DNA of 64,000 bases, taken from assembly GCA_963925035.1 (NCBI GenBank), contig CAWUSK010000017.1, forward strand, positions 1-64,000, in the 5' to 3' direction. Below are positions 25,933-34,608 of this stretch, piece after piece (positions within the stretch are counted from its first letter, which is position 1; every line of letters starts with the position of its first letter). This DNA comes from UBA4466 sp963925035 (GTDB taxonomy: Bacteria; Bacteroidota; Bacteroidia; Flavobacteriales_D; Crocinitomicaceae). The translations under genes were made by a program, and so were the position numbers. A model generated the notes under the pieces. It had not been told where the DNA came from and ran no database searches. It saw only the letters and a program-made list of their open reading frames with translations.

Positions 25933-25964
25933 TAAAAAAAGCCCCAACGAATGATCGTTGGGGC
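25933..25964 (-). terminator. Strong intrinsic terminator in the phhA leader
   Basis: On the minus strand GCCCCAACGA (25964-25955) pairs perfectly with TCGTTGGGGC (25950-25941) around a four-base loop and runs into seven T residues. The phhA ATG comes only 16 bp later, with no promoter box between them. It could end the uvrA transcript, but phhA would then need a start site elsewhere, so a regulatory role in the phhA leader is likely. Confidence 0.85.
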
Positions 25965-25969
25965 CAAGT

Positions 25970-25993
25970 CTATTTATAAACGCGCACAATCAT
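25970..25993 (-). CDS. Candidate leader peptide (7 codons) before phhA
   Basis: ATG at 25993 encodes MIVRVYK and stops with TAG at 25972-25970, five bases before the terminator stem. AGAGGA lies 5 bp upstream of the ATG, an unusually good Shine-Dalgarno for Bacteroidota, and is part of a palindrome. One Tyr codon, the product of PhhA, is present but no Phe codon. Translation is unproven. Confidence 0.35.
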   Translation of the reverse strand: MIVRVYK

Positions 25994-25994
25994 C

Positions 25995-26013
25995 CAATTC
26001 CTCTAGAGGATTG
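25995..26013. promoter_or_regulatory. Palindrome in the phhA leader
   Basis: The arms CAATTCCTCT and AGAGGATTG are complementary with one bulged T; the core CCTCTAGAGG is a perfect palindrome. It could be a regulator binding site or an RNA hairpin hiding the AGAGGA before the leader mini-ORF. Confidence 0.45.
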
Positions 26014-26062
26014 AATAATAATAGTATGCGTTAATATTCTGAATCATACGGTAAATATATAA

Positions 26063-28864
26063 CTATAATTCTAATTTCAAATACTTCGCCGTGTACGAGG
26101 ACTTCTCAAATTTCTTCACAATTGATTCAGGTGTTCCTACACAAACAATTTTTCCACCTTCCTTTCCGCCTTCAGGACCGATGTCTACAATGTAATCTGC
26201 TACTTTGATAATGTCCAAATTGTGTTCAATGACCAATACGGTATTTCCTTCATCTACCAATTTTTGTAGGACAATCAACAACATCTTTATGTCCTCAAAA
26301 TGCAAACCTGTCGAAGGTTCATCCATAATATACATGGTGTTACCTGTTCCTTTTTTGGATAATTCTGCCGATAATTTTATACGTTGCGCTTCTCCACCCG
26401 ATAAGGTTGTAGACGGCTGACCTAATTTCACATAACCCAATCCAACTGAAACAAGTGTATCTAATATTCGATGCATTTTTGGAACGCTTTCGAAGAACTT
26501 CGCAGCATCTTGAATCGTCATTTCCAAAACATCGCTGATAGATTTCCCTTTGTAACGAACTTCCAATGTTTCGCGGTTATAACGTCGTCCATTACACGTT
26601 TCACATTCCACTAATACATCTGGTAAAAAGTTCATTTCGACCACTTTCATTCCTCCACCTTTGCAGGTTTCACATCTTCCTCCAACAACATTGAAAGAAA
26701 AACGTCCTGGCTTGTATCCACGAATTAACGCTTCGGGCAATGCTGCAAAAAGCGAACGAATTTCATCGAATAGTTTGGTATACGTCGCAGGATTTGAACG
26801 TGGCGTTCTGCCAATCGGACTTTGATCTATCTCTATCACTTTGTCCAAATGCTCCAATCCGCTAATGGATTTGTACGGCAATGGTTTCTTAACTCCGTGG
26901 TAAATTTCTTTTAGTAAAATCGGATACAAGGTCTGATTTATCAAAGACGATTTCCCACTTCCAGAAACGCCAGAAACGCACATGAATGTTCCCAATGGAA
27001 CAGTTAAATCAACATTTTGAAGGTTTCTTCCTGTCGCTCCTTTCAATACTAATTTCTTCCCGTTCCCTTTTCTTCGTTTCTCTGGAATTTCAATTTTCCG
27101 AACACCCGTTAAATACTGATTCGTAAGCGAGTCTTTGTTCGTTAACTGTCCAATTGGACTTGCGTTCACAATCTCTCCTCCGTGAATTCCAGCACCAGGC
27201 CCCATGTCCACCACAAAATCTGCAGCTTCAATCATTTCTTTGTCATGCTCAACAACAATCACAGAGTTTCCTGTATCACGTAATCGTTTCAATGATTTTA
27301 TTAAACGGGAATTATCGCGTTGATGCAAACCAATGGAAGGCTCATCCAAAATATACAAGACATTTATCAACTCAGAACCAATTTGCGTTGCCAGTCGAAT
27401 GCGTTGTGCTTCTCCACCAGAAAGTGTTTTGGCGGAACGGTGCAAATTAAGATAGGTCAATCCAACTTCAACGATGAAGCCTAATCGCGCATTGATTTCT
27501 TTTAAAATTTCCGTTGCAATTTTCAGTTCGTTCTTCGTCAAGGTAGCTTCCACATTGGCAAACCAGACTGCCAAGTCGGAAATGTCCATTTGCGCTAATT
27601 CACCAATGTTCTTCCCGTTGATTTTAAAGAAATGTGCTTCTTTTTTAATCCGCGTTCCTTCACATGTTGAACAACTATTTTTATTCATGAAGCTTTGCGC
27701 CCAACGTTGAATAGGTGCAGAACTTTCCTCTGAATGACGAGAAATAAAATTGATGATTCCTTCAAAAACAATGGCGTTACTTTTATTCGAACGTTCAATC
27801 CCTTCGTTTCCGTTTAACACAACATTCATTACCTCATCACTGATATCAGCAATTGGTGTTGTCAAAGAAAATCCTTCTTGCCCAAGGTACGCATCCAATT
27901 TATCAAAAATCCAGCGGTTCTTGCCTTCTCCCAAAGGAGCTAATCCACCTTTTTTAATTGATTTGGAAGGATCTGGAATAATTTTGTCGATGTCGACTTC
28001 TGATACTTCTCCCAAACCACTGCAAGTTCTACACGAACCGTAAGGTGAATTAAAAGAAAAGATACTTGGTTCTGGTTCAGGATAACTAATTCCTGTCGTT
28101 GGACACATCAACAAACGACTAAAATGGCGCACTTCTTCCGTTTCAAAGTCCATCAACATCATGGATTTATCTCCGTGCTTCATTGCAGTTACCACGTCGT
28201 CGTAAATACGTTTTCTATCTTTTGCTGAGACTTCTAATCGATCCACAACAATTTCAATGTCGTGAATTTTATAACGATCGAGTTTCATTCCCTTAACGAT
28301 GTCTTTCAATTCACCATCTACCCGCACTTTTGTGAAACCCATTTTTTGGATTTGCTCAAATAATTCGCGGTAATGTCCTTTTCGTCCTTTAATTTTTGGT
28401 GCAAGAACGATGACTTTCTTTCCTTGGTATTGTTCACTAATCAAATCGACAATTTGATCGTCCGAATACTTCACCATTGGTTCACCAGTGTTGTACGAAT
28501 AAGCTGTTCCTACTCGCGCAAAAAGCAAACGCATGAAATCGTAGATCTCTGTGATTGTTCCAACTGTTGATCGAGGAGAACGAGATACTGTTTTTTGTTC
28601 GATGGAAATCACCGGACTTAATCCATCAATCTTATCGACATCAGGTCGTTCCAAACCACCTAAAAACTGTCGCGCATACGATGAAAACGTTTCAATGTAA
28701 CGCCTTTGCCCTTCTGCAAAAATAGTGTCAAACGCCAAAGACGATTTTCCACTTCCACTCAAACCAGTAAACACAACTAGTTTGTTTCTCGGAATTTTAA
28801 GGTCAATGTTTTTTAGATTGTGTTCCCTTGCACCGTATACTTCAATGTAATCCTTCTTCCCCAC
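26063..28864 (-). CDS. uvrA: Excinuclease ABC subunit A
   Basis: A 933-residue tandem ABC ATPase of nucleotide-excision repair. Walker A GLSGSGKSS (about residue 33) and GVSGSGKSS (about 638) and signatures LSGGEAQRIRLATQ and LSGGEAQRIKLSAE mark the two halves. Zinc motifs are CPTT...CRTC, CSTCEG and CETCKG...CETCNG. UvrA2 with UvrB finds bulky DNA lesions. It begins with GTG, whose G is the last base of the TAG of the lytic transglycosylase gene, so the gene is the tail of the long exopolysaccharide run. Confidence 0.96.
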   Translation of the reverse strand: MGKKDYIEVYGAREHNLKNIDLKIPRNKLVVFTGLSGSGKSSLAFDTIFAEGQRRYIETFSSYARQFLGGLERPDVDKIDGLSPVISIEQKTVSRSPRSTVGTITEIYDFMRLLFARVGTAYSYNTGEPMVKYSDDQIVDLISEQYQGKKVIVLAPKIKGRKGHYRELFEQIQKMGFTKVRVDGELKDIVKGMKLDRYKIHDIEIVVDRLEVSAKDRKRIYDDVVTAMKHGDKSMMLMDFETEEVRHFSRLLMCPTTGISYPEPEPSIFSFNSPYGSCRTCSGLGEVSEVDIDKIIPDPSKSIKKGGLAPLGEGKNRWIFDKLDAYLGQEGFSLTTPIADISDEVMNVVLNGNEGIERSNKSNAIVFEGIINFISRHSEESSAPIQRWAQSFMNKNSCSTCEGTRIKKEAHFFKINGKNIGELAQMDISDLAVWFANVEATLTKNELKIATEILKEINARLGFIVEVGLTYLNLHRSAKTLSGGEAQRIRLATQIGSELINVLYILDEPSIGLHQRDNSRLIKSLKRLRDTGNSVIVVEHDKEMIEAADFVVDMGPGAGIHGGEIVNASPIGQLTNKDSLTNQYLTGVRKIEIPEKRRKGNGKKLVLKGATGRNLQNVDLTVPLGTFMCVSGVSGSGKSSLINQTLYPILLKEIYHGVKKPLPYKSISGLEHLDKVIEIDQSPIGRTPRSNPATYTKLFDEIRSLFAALPEALIRGYKPGRFSFNVVGGRCETCKGGGMKVVEMNFLPDVLVECETCNGRRYNRETLEVRYKGKSISDVLEMTIQDAAKFFESVPKMHRILDTLVSVGLGYVKLGQPSTTLSGGEAQRIKLSAELSKKGTGNTMYIMDEPSTGLHFEDIKMLLIVLQKLVDEGNTVLVIEHNLDIIKVADYIVDIGPEGGKEGGKIVCVGTPESIVKKFEKSSYTAKYLKLEL

Positions 28865-29772
28865 TACTTCGGTAATTCAATCGTTAATACTTCGTTTGTC
28901 ACTTTAAGTTTATCTGTCAAAATCCAAGGGTTCAACACTTTTAGCATGTGGTAATTTGATCCGTTTGCTTTTGCCCATTGTTTCAAGTCTGAAATAGAAT
29001 TTTTTACTTGAACTTTTCGTGTTGGAATTGGTTCGTAAAGTTCTATTTGTTCTTTTGAAAAACCATATGCTTCTGGATTTTCAAAAATGATTTTCATCGC
29101 TAAAATTCTGAACACGTATCTACTTGTTTCATTGTTCAAGTGTAAATCAAAATAACGGACGACCATTTGATCTTCCAATGCGCTTCCTATTCCGCCCACT
29201 CCTGCATTGTAAGACGCAGCTGTTAACATCCAATTCTTAAATTTATTTTGAGCGTTCCTTAAGTAACTGCAGGCAGCAACTGTACTTTTTGAAATGTCTA
29301 ATCGCTCGTCAATTTGACTGTTTACTTCTAAGTTAAATTCCATAGCTGTGGCCGGCATGAATTGCCAAAACCCGTGCGCTCCTGCGGGAGAAATAGCTTG
29401 AACCAATCCACTTTCAATCAAGCACAGATATTTGAAATCATCTGGAATTCCGTTTTCTTTCAATATTTTTTCGATTTCAGGAAAGTAACGATTTGCACGC
29501 TTCAAACCTTGAATAGTCGAACTGTGGTAATATGCGTTAACAATAATTTCTTTGTCCAAGCGTTCTCTTACATCGAAATTGTCCAATGGGAAATCTTCTC
29601 CACAGAAAGAAACGGATTTTGGTAATTTTGGTAATTGAAATTGGTCTTTATTTTCGATTGTTTCAATCGGTTGTATTTTCTTTTCATCGGAAGGTTCAGT
29701 TGTTGAACAAGCCGATAAAATCAAAGTAAATAATGAAATGAAAAATGAAAATCTGATGAGTGTAAATTTCAT
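28864..29772 (-). CDS. Lytic transglycosylase lipoprotein (SLT domain, MltD-like)
   Basis: A 302-residue lipoprotein with lipobox LILSACST (Cys near 22). The SLT domain spans about residues 105-230: CLIESGLVQAISPAGAHGFWQFMP holds the catalytic Glu in the E-S motif, and AASYNAGVGGI is the conserved third motif. A C-terminal stretch of about 50 residues (VQVKNSISDLKQWAKANG... LKVTNEVLTIELPK) looks like a degenerate LysM. It cuts glycan strands of peptidoglycan to give 1,6-anhydro ends. It lies 23 bp after the WecA-like gene. Confidence 0.9.
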   Translation of the reverse strand: MKFTLIRFSFFISLFTLILSACSTTEPSDEKKIQPIETIENKDQFQLPKLPKSVSFCGEDFPLDNFDVRERLDKEIIVNAYYHSSTIQGLKRANRYFPEIEKILKENGIPDDFKYLCLIESGLVQAISPAGAHGFWQFMPATAMEFNLEVNSQIDERLDISKSTVAACSYLRNAQNKFKNWMLTAASYNAGVGGIGSALEDQMVVRYFDLHLNNETSRYVFRILAMKIIFENPEAYGFSKEQIELYEPIPTRKVQVKNSISDLKQWAKANGSNYHMLKVLNPWILTDKLKVTNEVLTIELPK

Positions 29773-29795
29773 CTTACGAAAATAAGAAATAACTC

Positions 29796-30884
29796 TTATT
29801 TTTTCTTCTCTATAGGCGGATACTTAATTGTATTTCGATATAATAGAATAAAGACGAAGACGAAATAGAGTGTAAAAAATGCCACAGGCAAATAAGTATT
29901 CATCGAAACCAAGTGTATCATCATAATAGCAATTAATGATGCTAAAAGCCCAATTCCAACAAAAACAAGCCAAACGCTTCTATCGGAAAGTCCTGCGTAC
30001 ACTAGATGGTGTGTTGTATGATCCTTTCCACCGACCATTGGTGATTGTCCCTTTTTCAATCGGTTAATCACTACTGTTAATGTGTCTACTGCTGCAGGTG
30101 TAAAAGCAATTAATGTGATACAAAACCCTAACCAAGAAGGATGAAGATTTCCTGGGTCTGCAGAACCAATATTCCATAGAAACTTAATACCGAAAAATGC
30201 CACAAATAACCCAATAAATTGAGATCCCGCATCTCCCATAAATAATTTCGAGGGATGGATATTCATTGTTAGGAACCCGACAACAGCTCCGAGGACAGAA
30301 ATTAAGACTAAACTCCAAACATTGATGTGAAAAGGAAAGATAATCCAACTAGAAATCAAACACGTTGAAAGAATAAAGAAAACCGCAGTTCCAGTAATCC
30401 CATCCATGTTATCCAGCATATTTAGTGAATTCATGATCAAAACCACCCAAACAATTGTCAAACCTGCATCTAAATAATAGGAATGGAAAAAATCAATAGA
30501 TGAATCTGTAAAAACAAGAATTGCTCCGCAAAAAATTTGAACGAACAATTTAATTAGAGGCTTTGTATTGTATGCATCATCTCCCAATCCCATTAAAAAT
30601 GCCAATGAACCCGCAACGAAAAGTCCTGCGTATTGTTTGTTTTGAAATATATTTGGGGCTTCGTGAAATACAATGGAATACGCAATTGCGCCGAAAACAA
30701 ATACCACGAAAAAGCTCACTCCTCCTAAAGATGGTTTTGATTCATTGCTCCAACGAATCACAACATCATTTTTATTTCTAATTCCCAAAGACCTTGAAAA
30801 ACGAAGTAATAATATGTTACAGAAGATTGCCAACAAGGCGCCACCAATCCCAAAACCAAGTAATTGAATTATTTTTAAGAGCAA
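29796..30884 (-). CDS. Undecaprenyl-phosphate sugar-1-phosphate transferase (WecA/TagO/MraY family)
   Basis: A 362-residue membrane protein with about ten helices. Loop motifs are NMLDNMDGITG (about residue 155), MGDAGSQFIG (about 216) and GGKDHTTHHLVYAGLS (about 288), as in WecA-type enzymes. It links a sugar-1-phosphate, often GlcNAc, to undecaprenyl phosphate and so starts a surface glycan. The start is TTG: an in-frame TAG lies only two codons upstream and no ATG is available until inside the protein. It follows rfbC by 9 bp. Confidence 0.88.
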   Translation of the reverse strand: MLLKIIQLLGFGIGGALLAIFCNILLLRFSRSLGIRNKNDVVIRWSNESKPSLGGVSFFVVFVFGAIAYSIVFHEAPNIFQNKQYAGLFVAGSLAFLMGLGDDAYNTKPLIKLFVQIFCGAILVFTDSSIDFFHSYYLDAGLTIVWVVLIMNSLNMLDNMDGITGTAVFFILSTCLISSWIIFPFHINVWSLVLISVLGAVVGFLTMNIHPSKLFMGDAGSQFIGLFVAFFGIKFLWNIGSADPGNLHPSWLGFCITLIAFTPAAVDTLTVVINRLKKGQSPMVGGKDHTTHHLVYAGLSDRSVWLVFVGIGLLASLIAIMMIHLVSMNTYLPVAFFTLYFVFVFILLYRNTIKYPPIEKKK

Positions 30885-30893
30885 TTTTTCCTA

Positions 30894-31439
30894 TTAAAAG
30901 TCAGAGGCAAATTTACTAAAATCTTCGCCAATATCGTCTTTTTCAGAAACTAAACATTTTTCTCCCTCCCAATTGATTTTTAAGATTGGGTCGTTCCAAC
31001 GAATCGTCGCTTCATGATTTGGCGCATAATAATTCGTGCATTTGTAGGCGAAAATGGTATTTTGTTCCAAGGCCAAAAATCCGTGAGCAAATCCAGGTGG
31101 AATAAATAGCTGTTTGTTATTTGACTCTGACAGTTCGATAGAAAAATGCTTTCCGTATGTCTTTGAGTTTTTTCTAATATCTACAGCCACATCTAAAGCA
31201 GCACCTTTAATCACGCGCACTAGTTTACCTTGTGCAAACGGCGGTTTTTGAAAATGAAGACCACGCAGTACATTTTTACCAGAAATCGATTGATTGTCTT
31301 GAACAAATTGGTAGGCATGATTTGTCGCTTCGTCAAAGACTTTCTGATTAAAACTTTCAAAAAACTCGCCTCTATTGTCCTTGAATATTCGAGGTTCAAA
31401 AAGCAACAGCCCCTCAATTGGAGTAGTCTTAATTTCCAT
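30894..31439 (-). CDS. rfbC: dTDP-4-dehydrorhamnose 3,5-epimerase
   Basis: A 181-residue cupin enzyme, the usual length. VLRGLHFQKPP (catalytic His about 63), FIPPGFAHGFLAL (about 117) and YKCTNYYAPNHEATIRWNDP are diagnostic. It epimerises dTDP-4-keto-6-deoxyglucose on the way to dTDP-L-rhamnose. rfbA, rfbB and rfbD are not in the window. ATG 31439 is preferred because it begins MEIKTTPIEGL; it overlaps the end of the Wzc-like gene by 11 bp. Confidence 0.93.
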   Translation of the reverse strand: MEIKTTPIEGLLLFEPRIFKDNRGEFFESFNQKVFDEATNHAYQFVQDNQSISGKNVLRGLHFQKPPFAQGKLVRVIKGAALDVAVDIRKNSKTYGKHFSIELSESNNKQLFIPPGFAHGFLALEQNTIFAYKCTNYYAPNHEATIRWNDPILKINWEGEKCLVSEKDDIGEDFSKFASDF

Positions 31440-33837
31440 ACTTTCTAAATATTCTTCTGTACCACTTTCCAGAACGAGAATTATCTTTAAACTTCTTTGA
31501 ATCTTCTTCCATGTAACCGTAACCATAACCGTATCCGTATCCGTATCCGTTGCCGTAAACAGAACCTTTCGAAGTGTTTATACCATTCAAAATCACATTT
31601 AACTTTGTCAATTGCTTCATTTCGAACAGTTCTTTTACGCGATCTGCAAAATTACGTTTAGAGTAATGCGATTTGAAAATATAGATTGGAATATCTGCTT
31701 CTGTTAAGTTTCTAATTCCATCTGAAACTAAACCAACCGGTGGATTATCAATGATGATAACTTCGTACATTGTTTTCAGCTCATTAATTACATCCTTATA
31801 ACCTTGACTCAACAATAATTCAGAAGGATTTGGAGGAATCGGACCTGCAGTAATAAAGTCGAAATTCTCCACACTTGAATGTTGTATACATTGGTCTAAT
31901 GTACATTGACCAACTATCAAAGAACTCATTCCTTGTGTATTGTCAGCGTCAAATCCTAGGTGGACTTTTGGTTTACGCATGTCCAAATCCAAAATGACGG
32001 TTTTCCTACCTGACATGGCAATAATTCCCGCTAAATTTAGAGCAACAAACGTTTTTCCTTCGCCAGAAATTGAAGATGAAATTGCAATCGTTTGATAATT
32101 TGGATTGATATAACTTAAATTGGTTCTTAGTTTTCTCATCGCTTCTGCCATCATCGACTTTGGCGCTTCAGCTACGATAACTTGAGAGTATTCCATATTG
32201 TATTTGAACAATGGCACTCCACCTAAAATTGTCGCTTCTTTTGGTAAGAGGTTTTCCAAATCTTCCAATAAATTGATTTCATTGAACATCAAATATCTCA
32301 AGAACATTACCCCAAGCCCTAGGACCAATCCAAACATTACGAAGGAAACGTAAATGAAATTTGAATTGGGTGCGACTGGAACGCCTGATATTTTAGGTTT
32401 GCTAAGCACACGGTTAGAAGAAGCAAATCCCGCATCAGAAATGGCGTACATTACTTTCTTCTCTGTCAGTAAACTAACATACTTCTCATTTAACTCTTGA
32501 ATATTTTTCAATCGTCCGTATTCCATTCGTTTTTCGGGTAATTCAAAAAGCTCACTTTGAAAAACACCTACTTCGTTACTTAATATTTTAGCGTTTGCTA
32601 ATAATCTCGAATGAATTGCAGAGACACTTCTACGTATTAATTGAATTTTGGATTCAATCTTTTGGTTAACTAATTTGACTTTTGAATTTTCCTCAGTCGC
32701 ATTAAAAAGTAAATCCTCCTTTGACTCCAGTAATTCGTGTAACTGCTCAATATGCACTAAAAGTGACGCTTCATAACTCTTACCTAACATCTCTGGAATT
32801 AAACGGTAAACATCTAATCGATCAATGTTTGAACTTAACTTACGATTAACCGTTTCCAATGATTTCACTTCACCTTCAACCATGAATAATTCGTCCTGCA
32901 TTTTAGTTAAATTCGTATTAACTGAATTTGACATTACTTCAGGATCAGGTAAATTATTCTGTCGTTGATACAACATTAAACTATCCTTTGAAGACTTCAA
33001 TTCAGTAGAAAGTGAATCCAATTGACTGTTGATAAATGCCAATATGTTTTCGCCTCCTTTTCTTTGATTTTCATTATCAAACTCCATGAAAGCATCAGAA
33101 ACAGCTAATGTTAAATCATGACAAAGTTGTGCATTGTAACCTCTAAATGAAATGCTGATTGTCTTTGCGTCCGCCTCAACTGGTTCAATTCTTAGTCCTT
33201 CAATCATTCGAGTAACCATTGTTTTTCTACCATTAATAATAAAAAACAATTCATTGTTAATGGCTTCACTCTTGAATGCTTCAAAATTGGTTGCTTTAAT
33301 TACAACATCAATGTCATCATTTTTCAAGTGCGACCCAATACTTCCTGAAATCGAAATCGGCTTGTCGTTTTTAAGGTAAGAAATAGATACTTTCCCCTTC
33401 GAGCAGCTAATTTCAATTTCTTGGTCAATCAATGAAGAATCATTCAATTGATAAGGTTGTACATAAAAACTACTCGATTTATACTTTTCCTCGGTTAAAA
33501 TTTTCCCTCGAGAGAACAAACTTACATCTAACTGCAACTTCCCAATTGCTCTTTCAAACAATAATTCAGATCTCAAAAGTTCAACAACACTTGATAATTG
33601 GTCGTTTTGCTTGTTAATGTTTTCAATATCTAATACTTCTTTGGCATTGTCCTTATCTGAAAGTTGAATAATCATAGATGATTCATACACCGGTTTTGTA
33701 TACCTGAGGTAGAAAAATGAAAAGAGACCGAATAAAAAGATAAATAATATTGGCCACCACCAATACCTTTTGACGATAGTCTTTAATATTAACGGATCAT
33801 ACGATTTGTTTACTATTAAACTGTTTTTTACACTCAA
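31429..33837 (-). CDS. Wzc-like polysaccharide co-polymerase/tyrosine autokinase
   Basis: An 802-residue inner-membrane protein with chain-length (Wzz) and BY-kinase domains fused. Helices lie near residues 25-47 and 505-527, with long coiled-coil helices between. The kinase has SSISGEGKTFVAL (Walker A, about 590), VILDLDMRKPKVH (Walker A-prime) and VIIIDNPPVG (Walker B). The tail is a Tyr cluster, GYGYGYGYGYGY, encoded by hexamer repeats. It controls export and length of exopolysaccharide. The start must be TTG 33837 (or ATT 33840): stops lie just upstream and no ATG follows for about 50 codons. Confidence 0.9.
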   Translation of the reverse strand: MSVKNSLIVNKSYDPLILKTIVKRYWWWPILFIFLFGLFSFFYLRYTKPVYESSMIIQLSDKDNAKEVLDIENINKQNDQLSSVVELLRSELLFERAIGKLQLDVSLFSRGKILTEEKYKSSSFYVQPYQLNDSSLIDQEIEISCSKGKVSISYLKNDKPISISGSIGSHLKNDDIDVVIKATNFEAFKSEAINNELFFIINGRKTMVTRMIEGLRIEPVEADAKTISISFRGYNAQLCHDLTLAVSDAFMEFDNENQRKGGENILAFINSQLDSLSTELKSSKDSLMLYQRQNNLPDPEVMSNSVNTNLTKMQDELFMVEGEVKSLETVNRKLSSNIDRLDVYRLIPEMLGKSYEASLLVHIEQLHELLESKEDLLFNATEENSKVKLVNQKIESKIQLIRRSVSAIHSRLLANAKILSNEVGVFQSELFELPEKRMEYGRLKNIQELNEKYVSLLTEKKVMYAISDAGFASSNRVLSKPKISGVPVAPNSNFIYVSFVMFGLVLGLGVMFLRYLMFNEINLLEDLENLLPKEATILGGVPLFKYNMEYSQVIVAEAPKSMMAEAMRKLRTNLSYINPNYQTIAISSSISGEGKTFVALNLAGIIAMSGRKTVILDLDMRKPKVHLGFDADNTQGMSSLIVGQCTLDQCIQHSSVENFDFITAGPIPPNPSELLLSQGYKDVINELKTMYEVIIIDNPPVGLVSDGIRNLTEADIPIYIFKSHYSKRNFADRVKELFEMKQLTKLNVILNGINTSKGSVYGNGYGYGYGYGYGYMEEDSKKFKDNSRSGKWYRRIFRKYGN
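31513..31560. repeat. Hexanucleotide tandem repeat encoding the Tyr tail of the Wzc-like kinase
   Basis: About eight copies of a 6-bp unit (GTAACC, ATAACC, GTATCC, GTTGCC, GTAAAC) run in tandem. On the minus strand each unit encodes Gly-Tyr, except one Gly-Asn copy near the start of the run. Gain or loss of a unit keeps the reading frame but changes the number of Tyr residues. Confidence 0.75.
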
Positions 33838-33843
33838 AATTTA

Positions 33844-34608
33844 TTATTTAAACAGGTTAATTGCTGATATAATAACTATTGCACTACTTATCAACGAAAC
33901 AATTGGCACAACATTCTGAGCCACTTGCTTTCCAATTTCTGGAGTAGGTTCTACGTAAATATAGTCGTTTGCTTGCACAATCATATCAACATATTGTAAT
34001 CCATCCATGGTAGATAAGTCAATACCATAAACTACTCGTTTTCCATCCACTTTACGCATTAACTTAATAGTATTTGCCTTACCTCTATCGGTTATTCCTC
34101 CAGCTTGAGCTAAAGCTTCCATTAAAGTTGTGTTAGAATTCAATAGTGGAATCACCTTCGCATCAGAACCGTTTCCAGGAAAAACAATCACACGCTGATT
34201 GGTAACTTTAATTTGTACAAATGGGTCAATGTATTCACTCGAAAACAACTTAACCATTGTATCCTCTGCTTGTTCGACAGTCAAACCAGCCAACTTTATC
34301 TTTCCAATAATTGGCAGTTCAGCCTCTCCATTGGAACGCACAATGTATTCGAATAAATCTGTCCCACCTGACTTTTCAGTTGAAATACCACTCATTTTTT
34401 CAATGATGTCCGCACCGTTGTTGGTTGTCAAGGTAAACTTAATCTTATCATCTAATGAGATTTTATACTCTTCTAAAGGATTTAATGGAATAGAATCATA
34501 TTTCACTTCATCTTTTGCTTCCTTGAACATAACGTTACTGTTAACTCCACAACTCTGAATAATGAAACCAATTAAAAACACGAAAACAATACCAATTCTT
34601 TTTCTCAC
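33844..34608 (-). CDS. Polysaccharide export outer-membrane lipoprotein (Wza/BexD-like)
   Basis: A 254-residue lipoprotein with lipobox GFIIQSCGV (Cys near 20). The mature part has the Poly_export domain (YKISLDDKIKFTL, then GEAELPIIGKIKLAGLTVEQAEDTM) and a SLBB domain (VFPGNGSDAKVIPLLNSNTTLMEALAQAGG). A C-terminal helix (VVPIVSLISSAIVIISAINLF) may span the outer membrane. It would form the export channel with the Wzc-like kinase encoded next. It starts with GTG, overlapping the glycosyltransferase stop as GTGA; an in-frame TGA five codons upstream leaves no ATG choice. Confidence 0.88.
   Translation of the reverse strand: MRKRIGIVFVFLIGFIIQSCGVNSNVMFKEAKDEVKYDSIPLNPLEEYKISLDDKIKFTLTTNNGADIIEKMSGISTEKSGGTDLFEYIVRSNGEAELPIIGKIKLAGLTVEQAEDTMVKLFSSEYIDPFVQIKVTNQRVIVFPGNGSDAKVIPLLNSNTTLMEALAQAGGITDRGKANTIKLMRKVDGKRVVYGIDLSTMDGLQYVDMIVQANDYIYVEPTPEIGKQVAQNVVPIVSLISSAIVIISAINLFK

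Noticed and set aside
31513..31560. CRISPR-like array
   Set aside because: The repeats are contiguous 6-bp units in a coding region without spacers; they encode the Gly-Tyr tail.
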